Positions 11,839 to 23,780 of a stretch of 64,000 nt of DNA are shown one piece after another. Within the stretch, counting starts at the first letter, position 1; each line of letters begins with the position of its first letter. This DNA is from Hypoxylon rubiginosum (lineage: Eukaryota > Ascomycota > Sordariomycetes > Xylariales > Hypoxylaceae): contig CADCXA010000011.1 in assembly GCA_902806565.1 (NCBI GenBank), positions 124,001 through 188,000 of the forward strand. The letters are read 5' to 3'. Below the pieces are notes generated by a model that ran no database searches, had not been told where the DNA came from, and saw only the letters and a list, made by a program, of their open reading frames with translations. The position numbers and the translations under genes were made by a program.

Positions 11839-12524
11839 GGCGGCGACGATGTAAATGCTATCGTCTTACTAAAGCTGGGCAATGATGGCTGACGTGCTGC
11901 AAGTTCTGATGCTATCAGGTATACGACAGTTAGGTGTATCTAAGGGAGGTGTATCCAAGAGACATACGGAATAAGAGAGGGGGTCGTGAGATACCCCTCT
12001 TTTTCTACAGCCTCATTTCGGAGAAAAATGCACCTTCACCTTGACACATAAGCCTGCATCATCTGCTAGCAGGAATCGTCGTACAAAACGTACTTGCTAA
12101 GTACTATTTGAGGATTCGCGTACATATGAGACGGATTGAAACCCTCGGAGGTACGTGTATAGTACTGTATGTTAGCTATGTCTTGGGCACCCTCATCGGC
12201 TACCTACCTGGTACCTAGGGTACGTGGTAGGTAATTGGAGATGGCATACGCACCCTATCCGAGAGCCTCATCCTATTCTCTTTTTCAATCAATGACTCGT
12301 GAGGTCTATAGTTTTAGACCAAGTTGCTTACGTCTCAGTCAGTACCCAGGGATATATGGACTGTTTCTATGTGAGGTGTATGTTGATACCCGTTTGAACG
12401 CAAGATTGCCGTACCACCTACCCCTAGGCCCTAGGTTCAATGAATCAGTCGTCCTCATCGCCCACAGCGGGTGAGCGGGCTGGCGGGTAGGGCCTTAGCT
12501 GTCCCGCCGCATTGGAACCCGCGT
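11839..12524. other. Intergenic, no gene recognised
   Basis: Only short open frames of no recognised family are present (one of 79 codons at 12235-12474). The stretch holds tandem-like TACCTACCTGGTACCTAGGG motifs around 12205-12225. It is the likely promoter region of the minus-strand NLR-like gene. No effector-domain exon for that gene was found in it. Confidence 0.4.
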
Positions 12525-13106
12525 GCTAGCGGGGAAGAGGGGTTACAGCGCTGCGAGACCCACAACAACCTCCAGATACCACCGTCAACGCAAATACAGT
12601 CCTTGAAAGCGATGACGATGCTACCGACGTTGCTCAGTATCTGAACTTGACTTCTCATCGCATAGAGAGGCTCAAGGGCTAGCTATCTCCCCCTTTCCGG
12701 TTTACTACCAACAATAGAGCTAGCAACGACAGTAGTAACAAACCTCCACGTAAGTTGGCTCCGTGCGCCTCCGGTCGCCGCTATGAGGACGGAGATGAAC
12801 AGGGCTATGATCCTCGAGTCGCGGCGCACCATGGGGCAGTCAAAACGCCTGAAGAAGCTGACCCTGCTGGCCACCTATTTCATCCCCTTGACATTCACCG
12901 CCTTGATATTCGGCATGAATTTCGAGCTTTTTGGCCAAGGCGATCCGCCGCTGTGTCGGTACGTCGTTCTCGCAGCGCCGCTGACATTCTTGACGCATTT
13001 GGAGTCTACGTTGGACGTGCCGGCCTGGAAGAGATGTGTGACGGCAAGCCTTGCTGCGAAGAAATTGCCTTGGAGAAGACAACAGGAAGGCATTTTAGAC
13101 CCGTGA
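12525..13106 (+). pseudogene. CorA-like Mg2+ transporter C-terminus, eroded
   Basis: The best part is 12783-13106. It gives ESRRTMGQSKRLKKL, then a membrane segment LATYFIPLTFTALIF, then GMN (the CorA signature), FELFGQG, and a second membrane segment around YVVLAAPLTFLTHL. This is the typical end of fungal CorA-like inner- or plasma-membrane Mg2+ channel proteins: two helices with GMN between them. Upstream, 12525-12678 is open in another frame and contains YLNLTSHRIERLKG, plausible as the preceding coiled-coil helix, but it ends in TAG at 12678. A stop (possibly CAG to TAG) and a frame change separate it from the membrane part, and I could not join them with credible splice sites. The long N-terminal funnel domain is absent. 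I read it as a truncated, decaying copy; an unusual intron structure is the alternative. Confidence 0.55.
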
Positions 13107-13221
13107 TGAATCCTCGGGTCATAAGTTAATGACGAATCTAGCCATATGCGTCACAGACCACACATAGGCCTGTAATCCGAGTGAGGAAGAAGAAGGGGCG
13201 TGGTGTTACGTAAGCAGCCCG

Positions 13222-13229
13222 TATATAAA
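13222..13229 (+). promoter_or_regulatory. TATA box before a tiny ORF
   Basis: TATATAAA lies 33 bases before an ATG at 13262 with good context (GCCACAATGA). This looks like a real fungal core promoter, although the ORF behind it is very short. Confidence 0.4.
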
Positions 13230-13261
13230 TCCCCAGTGGAGCGCCAAGGGCAGCCGCCACA

Positions 13262-13424
13262 ATGAGTCAGCAGACACGGTCTTGGTCTTGCCGCGTGTGC
13301 CACAAGGCCAACCATGTAAGAAGGGAGAAACTATGTTGTTGAGTCCGGATATGTCAGAGTATTAGGTTGATAGGGGATAAGATGGAACATTCTGTTCTCA
13401 GCCCCTGTACATACCGGAGTGATA
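13262..13424 (+). CDS. Tiny Cys-containing ORF, function unknown
   Basis: The ATG at 13262 opens MSQQTRSWSCRVCHKANH, a short stretch with a CxxC knuckle and following H. It then meets a GTAAGA donor at 13316. Unspliced, the frame ends after 26 codons. If an intron 13316-13401 (acceptor TTCTCAG) is removed, the frame ends a few codons later with PLYIPE and a TGA. Either way the product is only about 25 residues, too short to be a complete zinc ribbon. It may be the surviving first exon of a larger zinc-binding protein. Only the promoter and CxxC motif argue for it. Confidence 0.25.
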
Positions 13425-13866
13425 GTTGTTAGGTTTCATAGCTCTCCCGCGCAGCGACGTAGCTGTTTCCCCTGTAGCATGGTTGGCGTCGTGGCAGGGT
13501 ATAGATAGGGGACGAGAACGCAAGAGGCTATCTCATCCCCTATCGACGAATAGCCCCACGGTTTCATCCGGGTAGCCAAGGGCTAAGATCCTGACAGCAT
13601 GCTCGAATTTACGGTTACAAATGCACTATAATCCCTCGCCTCAACGCTCTCGGACAAGACATATACGTCCAGAGCAAATTTACTGTTAATATTTGCTTGG
13701 GCCCTACGTCTAGGGCTCCTTTAGGGTGGAGTGATAGGGAACGTTATAACCGAGAATTATCAACTAATTTACATCAAGTTATTTTCCCGAATACACTACG
13801 ATTGTAGCCTGCTATAATACAATAATAAACAGTCGCTTGTCTCTATGAATACATAACCTGCGGAAC

Positions 13867-15083
13867 CTAGCAAGGACGAGTAATAGATAGGATCTTCATA
13901 GGTACAGCGGCCGCGTAGAATAGTGCTTGCTGCTGACGCATCGGCTTGGGTTCGAAGTTGATATCTCCAACTATAAACTGGTGGCGTACTGTGGAAGTTA
14001 AGGTTAGTACCGTCTATTATGGTTATAATATGGCGTAGTATACTTACCACAGTCATCCCTAAACGTTTGAAATGTATCCGCATTCCGGACGACACCCGCT
14101 ATGATGACGCTTAATTTTGGTCTCATGTCGAAAAGACTGTCAAGTGTTGACACCAAGGCTGATATGGCTACTTTGTCGTATGTCTAGAGACGGACTATGA
14201 GTTTTCTTCTTGCCCTTTCACGTTTGAATTTATACAGCGCGGACTTACAATATCAGCGCCAATCACCACATCATATGGGTGAGTGGTATAATCATTCTCA
14301 ACCCAGGTCCCTGTGAAATCATGGCCCCACCTTAGTGTTTCCGTCCGCATTTGTTGTTGGTCTTCAAGATTATTCAATGCGAGATTCTCTTTCAGTGATT
14401 CGATCACTCCTTCGTCGCCATCTGTAGTAGTAACATGATTTGCCTGCAGGTGCTTCGCCAGGAGAATGGAGAGAAATCCGGTACCAGCGCCCAGCTCGAG
14501 GACGTTCTTGCCGCGGACGAGGCGTGATCCATCCCTAGTGAGTAGGTAAGACCCGAGGTGGAGAGACGCCTCCCAAGTCCGAAAGCCCGTCGTTCGCGAA
14601 CCTGATATCAAATGGCGCTGCTCGAGCAACGTTATCGTGGGGTCTGACGTATTGCCATAGTCATCGCTCGAGTCTGCTGCCTCTGGTATGCAAGTGAATG
14701 TTACGTAGGCTTCCTCTAGAGCTGCGTCGAATTCTGGTAGCACACCCCTACTCATGAATGAAGTAAGGCACGTCATAATCTCATCAGAAATTTCCTAAGG
14801 AATATTAGGCAATGGGTCATCCGAGTTTTGAGAAACTCACATCTTTGTCTAGATCTTCAGTTGCCTTCTCAATCTTGTCGACGAGCTGCTTTAATATGCG
14901 CATCTGGTATTTCTCAGGTGGCAATCTCGAATTTCGAGTTGGGTCGAACAGGTTTTTGTACAACCATTTCTGCACGTCCGGACCTTTAAGAAATTTGGAA
15001 GGAGGCCAAGCTAGGAAGTCGGGTTCAAACAACTGTAGATACTGTCGCCGCAGTAGGTGCAATTGAGGATCTATGTCAGACAT
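13867..15083 (-). CDS. EFM3/FAM86-type eEF2 lysine methyltransferase
   Basis: Putative S-adenosylmethionine-dependent protein-lysine methyltransferase of the FAM86/EEF2KMT family (yeast Efm3), which methylates a lysine of cytosolic elongation factor 2. Four exons fit in phase: 15083-14841, 14794-14249, 14183-14048 and 13988-13867, with introns of 46, 65 and 59 bases bearing GTGAGT or GTAAGT donors. The product is 348 residues, close to the yeast protein. The N-terminus (LHLLRRQYLQLFEP, PPSKFLKGPDVQKWLYK) is the family's own N-terminal region. GFRTWEAS at about 151-158 and VLELGAGTGFLSI at about 179-191 are the SAM-binding part; VVIGADITYD spans exons 2 and 3 (catalytic post-motif region). The end FYAAAVPMKILSITRP is also family-typical. 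No damage is visible although the start codon is only about 170 bases from the huge AT-rich block. The in-window promoter is therefore very short. Confidence 0.88.
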
Positions 15084-15163
15084 TGCGTAGACACTGAGAT
15101 AATTGCAGTTGGTAGAGTTAAATAGGATGACAACGCTAGGCAATCTCAGTCCCATAAGGACCG

Positions 15164-15250
15164 TTGGCGGTTTACAAAAAACCGCCAAAGTGACAAAAGT
15201 GCCAAGTCCGCCAAATCCGCCAAACCTACCAAACTTGTAAAATGAGTTAA
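15164..15250. repeat. Hairpin and 9-bp tandem repeat at the AT-block edge
   Basis: A perfect 10-bp inverted repeat (TTGGCGGTTT at 15164-15173, AAACCGCCAA at 15179-15188) is followed by about six 9-base units related to TCCGCCAAA, ending where the AT-rich block begins. It could be the unmutated terminus of a DNA transposon whose body was ruined by RIP. A related sequence in reverse orientation (TTGGTGGCTTTGGCGGAG) lies at 56633-56650, on the far side of the block. Confidence 0.5.
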
Positions 15251-15429
15251 AACTATAGTATATATAACTCCCACACTATATAAATACATTAAGTTCTTAA
15301 TAAATTAATATACTTTATTAATTTAAATTATAAAAAATATATAAATTAATAATAATATATAAAATATAATAAAAAAATTAAAATAAAAATTATTAATTAT
15401 AATAATAATTTAATTATAATATATTTTTA

Positions 15430-15620
15430 ATTTAATAATAACTTAATAATAACTTATTAATAATTAAATAATAGTTTAATAATAACTTAATAATTATTTA
15501 ATAATAGTTTAATAATAACTTAATAATAATTTAATAATAACTTAATAATAATTTAATAATAATTTAATAATAATTTAATAATAATTTAATAATAATTTAA
15601 TAATAATTTAATAATATTTT
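15430..15620. repeat. 11-bp minisatellite, array 1
   Basis: About 17 tandem units of AATAATA(A/G)(C/T)TT. The variation between units is confined to C/T and G/A positions, so the ancestral unit was probably richer in G and C. Related arrays lie at 23709-23780 and 52884-53020, with reverse-complement forms near 22741-22800 and 24890-24950. Confidence 0.7.
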
Positions 15621-16799
15621 AATTATAATTTAATAATAATTAAATAATTATTATATTATAAAAAAAATAAATAAATATATATTTTTTTAATATTAATTAA
15701 TATATTTATAAATTATATATTAAGTTTTTTTTATTTTATAAATTATTATTATAATTTTAACAGTTAATTAAAACCTTAATTACATTATATTTTTTAACTT
15801 TATTTTTTATTATTTTATTTTATCACTTTTTATTTAATTATAATATAATTAATATTAAAAATTTATATAAAATAAATTTTATTTAATAATATTAATTATT
15901 AAGTTTTTTATTTAATTTTAATAAAAATCTTTTAATTTTATAAAAAATCTTTTATTTATATATATAAATATAATTAATATAAAACTAAATATAATAAAAA
16001 AAAAAGCGAAAAATTTAAAAAATATAACTTAGAATATAATTTTATATATAATTAAATACTTAAAATTAACCTTTAAAAAAAAACAAAACTATAAAATATT
16101 TATATATTAAAAATATAACTAAGTAATTTTTAATTAAATATAATTATAAAAATTTATTACTTATTATTAAAATTTTTATAAAACTAATTAATTTATAATT
16201 TTTTTTTATTTATAAAAAAAACTTATAAAAAAACATAATAATTTTAATTTAAAATAACACGTTAAAAATATTACAAGTAGTTATATATAAATTATAAAAT
16301 AAATATAATTTATATTTATAAATAATTACCAGGATTTATTATTTAACTTTTAGTTTTTATTAATTTATAAAAAAAACTTATAAAAAAATTTAACTATTTT
16401 AAAATTAAAATATAAAAGTTATAATTTTATATATTAATTTATATATATTTAATATTTAATTATTTAATTAATTTATAATTATTTAATTTTTAAATATTTT
16501 TTTATATAAATAAATTAAATTAAATAAGCCTTTTTATATTAAATTTTTATTATCGTAGTTTTAAAAAAGATTATTTAAATAAAAATAAATATTTTTTATA
16601 ATTATTAAAACTATAAAAAAAAAAATATAATTAAAAAAAACTAAATATTAAATAATTATTTATAATTATTATAACTTATAACTATATAATTTTAAGGTAT
16701 ATATTTTAATAAAAATAAATAATAAATATTAACTTATATATATAACTATAAAATAATATATTTATATTTATATATATATATATAAAAAAAAGCTGCTTT

Positions 16800-16960
16800 T
16801 ATTCTTTGTTTTTATATATTTTTATTTTTCTTTTTTTTTTTTTTTTTTCCTTTAATTATTATATTTTTTTATTTTTTTTTTATTTTTTTTTTCTTTATTT
16901 TTTATTACCTATTTATTTTTTTTCTTTTTTTTTTTTTTATTTTTTTTATTTTTATTATAA
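16800..16960. repeat. Poly-T/pyrimidine tract
   Basis: About 160 bases of T runs broken by single A or C on the plus strand. The 67-codon phenylalanine-rich frame over it is an artefact of this composition. It may be a degraded simple repeat. Confidence 0.6.
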
Positions 16961-17984
16961 CTTAATTAAATATATTTATTATAAAATATTTTATTTATTA
17001 TATAAATAAACTTTTTAAGAATTTTAAGGTTTTAAATAATATATATTAAAATTAAAAATTTCTTTTTTTTTATTATAAATATTATTATATATATAATTAG
17101 TGTAATAATATATTTTTTTTTTAATAATTTATTTTATAAAATAAAAATATATTTTTATATTATAATTTTTTTTTAAATAAGTTTAATAAAATTTACTAAT
17201 TATATTAATAAATAAAGTTTATTAAAGATTTTAAAATTTTTAATCCTTAAAAAAATATATATTATTTTTATTATTAAATTAAAAATAATAATAATAAGGA
17301 AAATTTAATTAAATATTAAAAAGTTAAGTTAAAACACTTATTAAATTTCTTTAAAATAATAAAAATACTATTTTATAAAAAAATACTAATATTATATTAA
17401 AAACTATTAAATTAAATAACTTAATATTTTTAATTTATTTATTAAAACTTAAATTAAAACTTAAATAATAATAATTAATATATATTATTTAATATAAATA
17501 ATCGCTTTATTTAATTATAATTTTAATTAATATTAAATGTTATTAACTTATAATAAATAATATATGTTATTTTAAAAATTTTTCTAGGAAATCTTTTAAC
17601 TTTTTTTTTATTAAAACTAATCTTATTTTAACTATCTTATTTATTAAAAACATACTTTTTTTAAAAAAAAAACTAAACTTTTTCTTTAATATAAAATTTA
17701 AATAAGTTATAAAAACTTATTTTTCCTTAGTAAAAATTATTTTTATAATTAGTGTTATTTTTTAAAACTTATAATTTAATAAGTTTAATTTTAATATTTA
17801 TTAATTATAATTTAATAACTAGTAAACTTAAATTTATATTATTTTTTTTATTTATTTATATTTTATAAAAAAGATTTTTCTTTAAAATTAAAAACTATTA
17901 TTAGTTTAATTAAAAGCTTTAAAATATTTAGTTTAATATCGGATTTTATATAAATTCTAACTTTTTTACTAATAATATAAGTTA

Positions 17985-18047
17985 AAATAAAATAAAAATA
18001 AAATAAAAAATAAAATAAAAATAAAATAAAAAATAAAATAAAAAGTA
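17985..18047. repeat. AAAAT microsatellite
   Basis: Tandem AAAAT/AAAAAT units in register for about 60 bases, flanked by irregular AT-rich sequence. Confidence 0.7.
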
Positions 18048-21000
18048 TTTATATTTTATTTTTATATTTTAATTTAATTATAATTAATTATTTCCTATAA
18101 AATTAAAAGAAAAAATACTAATAATATTCTTTTAATATTTATTTAAATATATATTTATATAACTAATTATAATATACGTTTTTTTTTTAATTAACTTTTT
18201 ATTTTATTCGCTTTTTTTATAATAAAATATATTATTATAACGTATTTTAAAAACATTAATTAAAAAGATATAAATTATATTTCTTTTTATTTATTAAACT
18301 TTTCTACTTTTTATTTAATTTTTTTATTTATTACTTTATTTTTAAAAAGTTTTATATATTTTTTTTAATCTTAGTTATTTTTCTCATTTTTAATTAATAT
18401 ATATTATTATATTTTAATATTTATATAAGTTTTATTAAAATTTATTATTAATTAAAATTAATTTTTTATTATTATATATTATTTATTTTTATAATAATTT
18501 TATTAAATAAATATATATAACTTTATTAAAACTTATATAAAATATAAAAAAATTTATAAGTAATTTAAAATAATTTTTAATTTTTATATAAATAAGTTTA
18601 ATTATATATATTAACTATATTATTTTTTAAAACGCTGTTAACTTTTAAAGGAAAATTAGTTTAAATATATTTTACTAATTTAAATATATTTAAAAATTTA
18701 AAACCAATATAAATAAAAAACCTAGTTAATAGCTATTAAAACTTAATAATTTTTTTTAATTATTTTTAACCTTAAACTAATAATTTTTATATTTTTTTTA
18801 TAAAATATAACTAAATCTTATTAAATATTATAAAGTTTAATTATATAATAATAAATTATTATAAATTAATATTTATAATGTTAATATTATAAATAAATAA
18901 TATAACTTTTATAATATATTTTATTAATTTAATAATACTTTTTATTAATAATTTAACCTGTTTTTATATTTTAAAAAAAAAAAACTTATTTTATATTTAA
19001 TTATTAATATTTAAAATAATAATAAGTATTTAATTTATAATAATTTTTAATTTTTTTAACCTTTTTTTAAAAAAAGTAATAATAAACTTTTATTTTATTA
19101 TAAGCTTAATATTTTTATTAAATACTAGTAGTAAAATACTATAAATTAATATTAATATAAAAATAACTATAAACATGTTATTTACTTTTAATTATTTTAT
19201 AGTGGCTATTATAAAAATTAAATATTATTATTTAAATTTAAATTTTTATTATATATTTAATTAATAAAAGTATTTTTTTCTGTTATTATTATAATAATAA
19301 TTAATATATATATTATTTAAATATTAAAATAAAATAATATAATATTAAAATATATTATTTTTTATTTAATATTAAATATAGTTTTATTTTAAAAATAAAA
19401 TATCACTATATATTTATATATAAATAGCTAAAAGTAATTAAAATCTTAATTAATTTAAAAAACCTTTTTTAATTTATTTTTATAATTAATAATCGGTATT
19501 ATACTTAGTTTAATTTCTTTAAAATAATAACCCTAGTTTATATATTATATATTTAAAATAATAATTTATTTTAAAAAAACTTATTAAATTATTAATAAAA
19601 TTTATATATTAAAATATAAAACTTTAAATATATTTTTATTTATTATTATCTAAATAATAATAATATTAACTTTTATATTTTTAATTTTAATTAAAACTTA
19701 TTATATAAACTTATTTAATTTTATATTATTTACTAATAAAAACTAATTGTTATATTTATTAACGTATAAAATATATTAAAACAAATAAAATAAAATTAAA
19801 AAATAATTTATTTATATTTAATTTAAAATTATAAAAAGGTTTTAATTAAGTTTAAAAAAGTTAAAATAAATTATATTAAATACTAGTTAATTATATAAAT
19901 TAAAACTAGTGTGTTTATTATTATTATTATTATTAACCTTATTTTTATTTATTAGTTTTTATAGTTGTTTTTTTAATTTAATAATAGTAATTATTATAAT
20001 AAAAACTTAATAAATAAATTATATTTATAATAAAAAATTAAAAAAAATAAAATTAAAAAAGCTTTTAAAAACTAAAAAACCTATTAAAACTAAGGGATTT
20101 TTTTTAAAGTTTAAAAAAAGCGAAAAAGCTTTTTAATATTATATAAAAAAAGTTAATAAACTTAAGTTAATTAAAAATTAATATTAATTAAATCGCGTGT
20201 TAATATTATTTAAAAAAAAAAAAAAAAAAAACATTTAAACGTTATGTAAAATTAAATACACGCTATACCTAAAAAATTATAAAATATAAAAAAGTTAAAA
20301 AAAAAATATAAGTAAGTTTAAAAAAATTATATAATTTTTAAAAATAAATATAAATGTATTTTTAACACTCTTTATTATTTATAAAAAATATTAAAAATAC
20401 GCTTATATTTTTTAATAAAAAATTACTATAATATAACTTAAAAATAATATTTAATAAATTATTTAATTTTTATTTAATATTATAAATATTAAAATTATTT
20501 ATATAAATACTTTATGTTTTTATTAAATGTTAATTTTTAGTAAATATTATATTTATTATAACTTTAATTTTAAAATTATTTTTAGTTTATAATATTAAGG
20601 CTTTTTTTTTTTTTATAATAAATTTATTTTATATTTTATATAAGCTTTTATTAAATTTTTACTTTAAGAAATTTATATAACCGGTAAATATTATTAATAT
20701 TAAAGTTATTAAATTAAAGTTTAATTAATTTAACTTTATTATAAAATTAATAATTAATATTAAACATTTTAATTACTTTAAATATATAAAACCATTTTTA
20801 TTTTTTTTTACTTTAAATTATAATAATATTAATTATAACCTTATAATATATATTTATTATATTATAATTAAAAACATTTAACTTTATAATAATATATTTA
20901 ATAAAAATGTTTTATATTTTTTATATTTTAAAAGCTTTTAAAATATTAATCTTATTTTAATTATTATATTATTAGTAATTAATAATACTATTATTTAAAG

Positions 21001-23708
21001 AATTTATTATTTTTATATTTTTAATTATATAAGTTTATTCTTATATTTATTTTATATTTTTAGGTTTTAATTATAATAAATTTAAAGCTATATATTATAA
21101 TATTTTTTTTTAATAATTAATAATTTCCTTATGTTTTTAATACTTTTTTATTATATTTTATTATATTTTTAAATAATATTCTTATTAACTTTTTTAATAT
21201 ATTAATAAAAACCACTTTAATATTTTTTCTTTTTATTATTTAATAAGCTATTATTATATTTATATTTATTTCTCCGTTAATTAATTTAATTAATTATATA
21301 ACTGTTATTAATTATAATAAAACCTATTAAATTATATAATATAATATAAAAATAAAAACGGTATATTTAATATTAAAAAAAATTAAATTATAATTTAATA
21401 TTAACTATATAAAATAATATATAAAAATACTAAATAATAATAAACTTATTAATAATTTAAATAATATACTTTTTTTTTATAATAATATTTATTATATATT
21501 TAATTATAAAAAGCTTATTATTATTTTAAAAAAACTAGATAATTAATATATTTTTATCCTTAAAATTATTAAATTAAATATAAAATATTTATATAATATA
21601 TATATAATATATTATAATTATATTTACTAGGATTTCTTAGGTATTAAAATTAAGTTTCTTTTTAATTATTTTATATAAAACATTTTTTATTTAAAAACCA
21701 TATATATTATTTTTATATTATATTTTTATTATTTAATATAAGTTTATAATAATAATAAAAACATATATAAAGTTTAAAATAAATTTATATTAAAATTTAA
21801 AAAAAACTATAATTAATTTATAAATAAAAATAATAAATATACACGTAATTTAAATTTAACTAATAATAATAATTATTTTATTTAAAGTAATAAAACATTA
21901 ACATTTAATAAATTTAAATTTAAATCTAATAATTATTAAAAGTATTTATATAACTTAAATGTTTATAAAAAGCGTTTTTTTAACTTAGAAAATAATAAAA
22001 ATTATAAAGGATATAAATAAATTTAAAAATATAATAATAAGTTTAATAATATTAATATTAAAATAAATATAAATTTTAATGTTACTTATTTTATATTTAA
22101 TAATGTTATAAATAAGTTTTAAAAGCTAAATAAAAATATTACTTTTTTTAACCATGGTGTTTTAAAAAAAAAAATATATAAAAAAAAATATATTCTTAAG
22201 GTTTTATTTTAATAAATTAAATTTAAAAAAATAAATTATATATATAACTTTTTATAAAATTTAAATTTATTAATTAAAATATTATATATTAAATATAACT
22301 AAATAAATAACTATTATATTAAAAAAATCTTAAAATAACATATAATTAATATATATATATATATAAAATTATTTTTATATTAGTTAATATAATTAATAAA
22401 TATAATAAGTATAATAATTAATAATTTTTAATTAGTTATTACTTATAATAATCACGACACTTATTATTATAAAAAAGAAAAGTTATTAACAAATAAACTA
22501 ATAATAATAAAAACTATATAAATTTATATAAAAATTAAAATAAATTAATATAATTTTTAATATAAATAAGTTTTTAATAAATATATAAGTAAATTAATTT
22601 ATTATATTAATATTTAATTTATTTATATAAAAGATATTTATTTAAACTAGAAATAAATATATTTATATTTTTAATTTAATATCTAGTTATTTATTATTTA
22701 TTAAGCGATATAAACAAGTTATTTTTTTTTTTTAAACTTTTTAATAACAATTATTAAGCTTTTATTTAATTACTATTATTAAGTTATTATTAACTTATTT
22801 TCTAACCTTTATTTAATTATTACCAATTTAATTTTTATATTTTTAATAACCTTATTATTTTTACTAGTTATTAAATTATTTTTAAAGTTATTATTATTAT
22901 TTTTAATAATACTAGCCCCGGCCTTATTATTTTTAACTTTGGTTTTAATTTCTAATAAGGGTAATAAACCTATAAAATAATAATTATTATTATTTTTAAA
23001 CTTATTATTATTTATTATAATATTTAATTATTAAAAAACTGTTAATTAGTTATTTAATTAAATAATAATTATATTAAACTTATTTTAGTTACTTATTAAT
23101 ATATAATTAACATTATTTATTAAATATAATTTAATAACAGGATTTATTAATATTATTAACATTTAAAAATATAAAAAATTATTAAATTTAAATTTTTTTA
23201 ATTTAATAAAATTAATATTATAATTAACCTTAACTAAGTTATTATTTAACGCTAATTAAAAACTAATAATATAGTTATTATAATTAATTTTATTTAAATT
23301 ATTATTTAATATTAATTAAATTTATATTTAAAATGTTAATATTTAATTAAACGTTAAAACTATTTTATTTTTATTATTTTTTTTTTCTTCTTAATTTTTA
23401 TTTTTTTAAACATTTTAATATAATATAATAACTATTATTTTTTAATTGTTTAAATAATAAGTTTATTATTTTTTAAATGTTTAAATAAAATATTATTTAT
23501 TTTAAATATATAAAACTTATTTAATAATGAAAAGTTTTTTTTTATTATATTATAAAAACTTTATTTATATATTTAATTTATTAATTAACTAATATAAAAC
23601 TAGAAATATAAATGTTTTTATATTTTAACTTTAAATTAATTTATAATTAAGTTTATTATAATAACTTTAAGTTTTTATAAATTATAATTAATTAATATTA
23701 ATAAGTTA

Positions 23709-23780
23709 AACTAAATAATAATTAAATAATAATTAAATAATAATTAAATAATAGTTTAATAATAATTTAACAGTAGTTTA
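23709..23780. repeat. 11-bp minisatellite, array 2
   Basis: About six units of the same 11-bp family as 15430-15620, here mainly AAATAATAATT with one less mutated unit AACAGTAGTTT at the end, which hints at the G and C bases lost elsewhere. Confidence 0.6.

Noticed and set aside
16806..17009. Open frame of 67 codons rich in Phe, Tyr and Leu
   Set aside because: It lies over a poly-T tract; the composition alone explains it and there is no domain or splice context.
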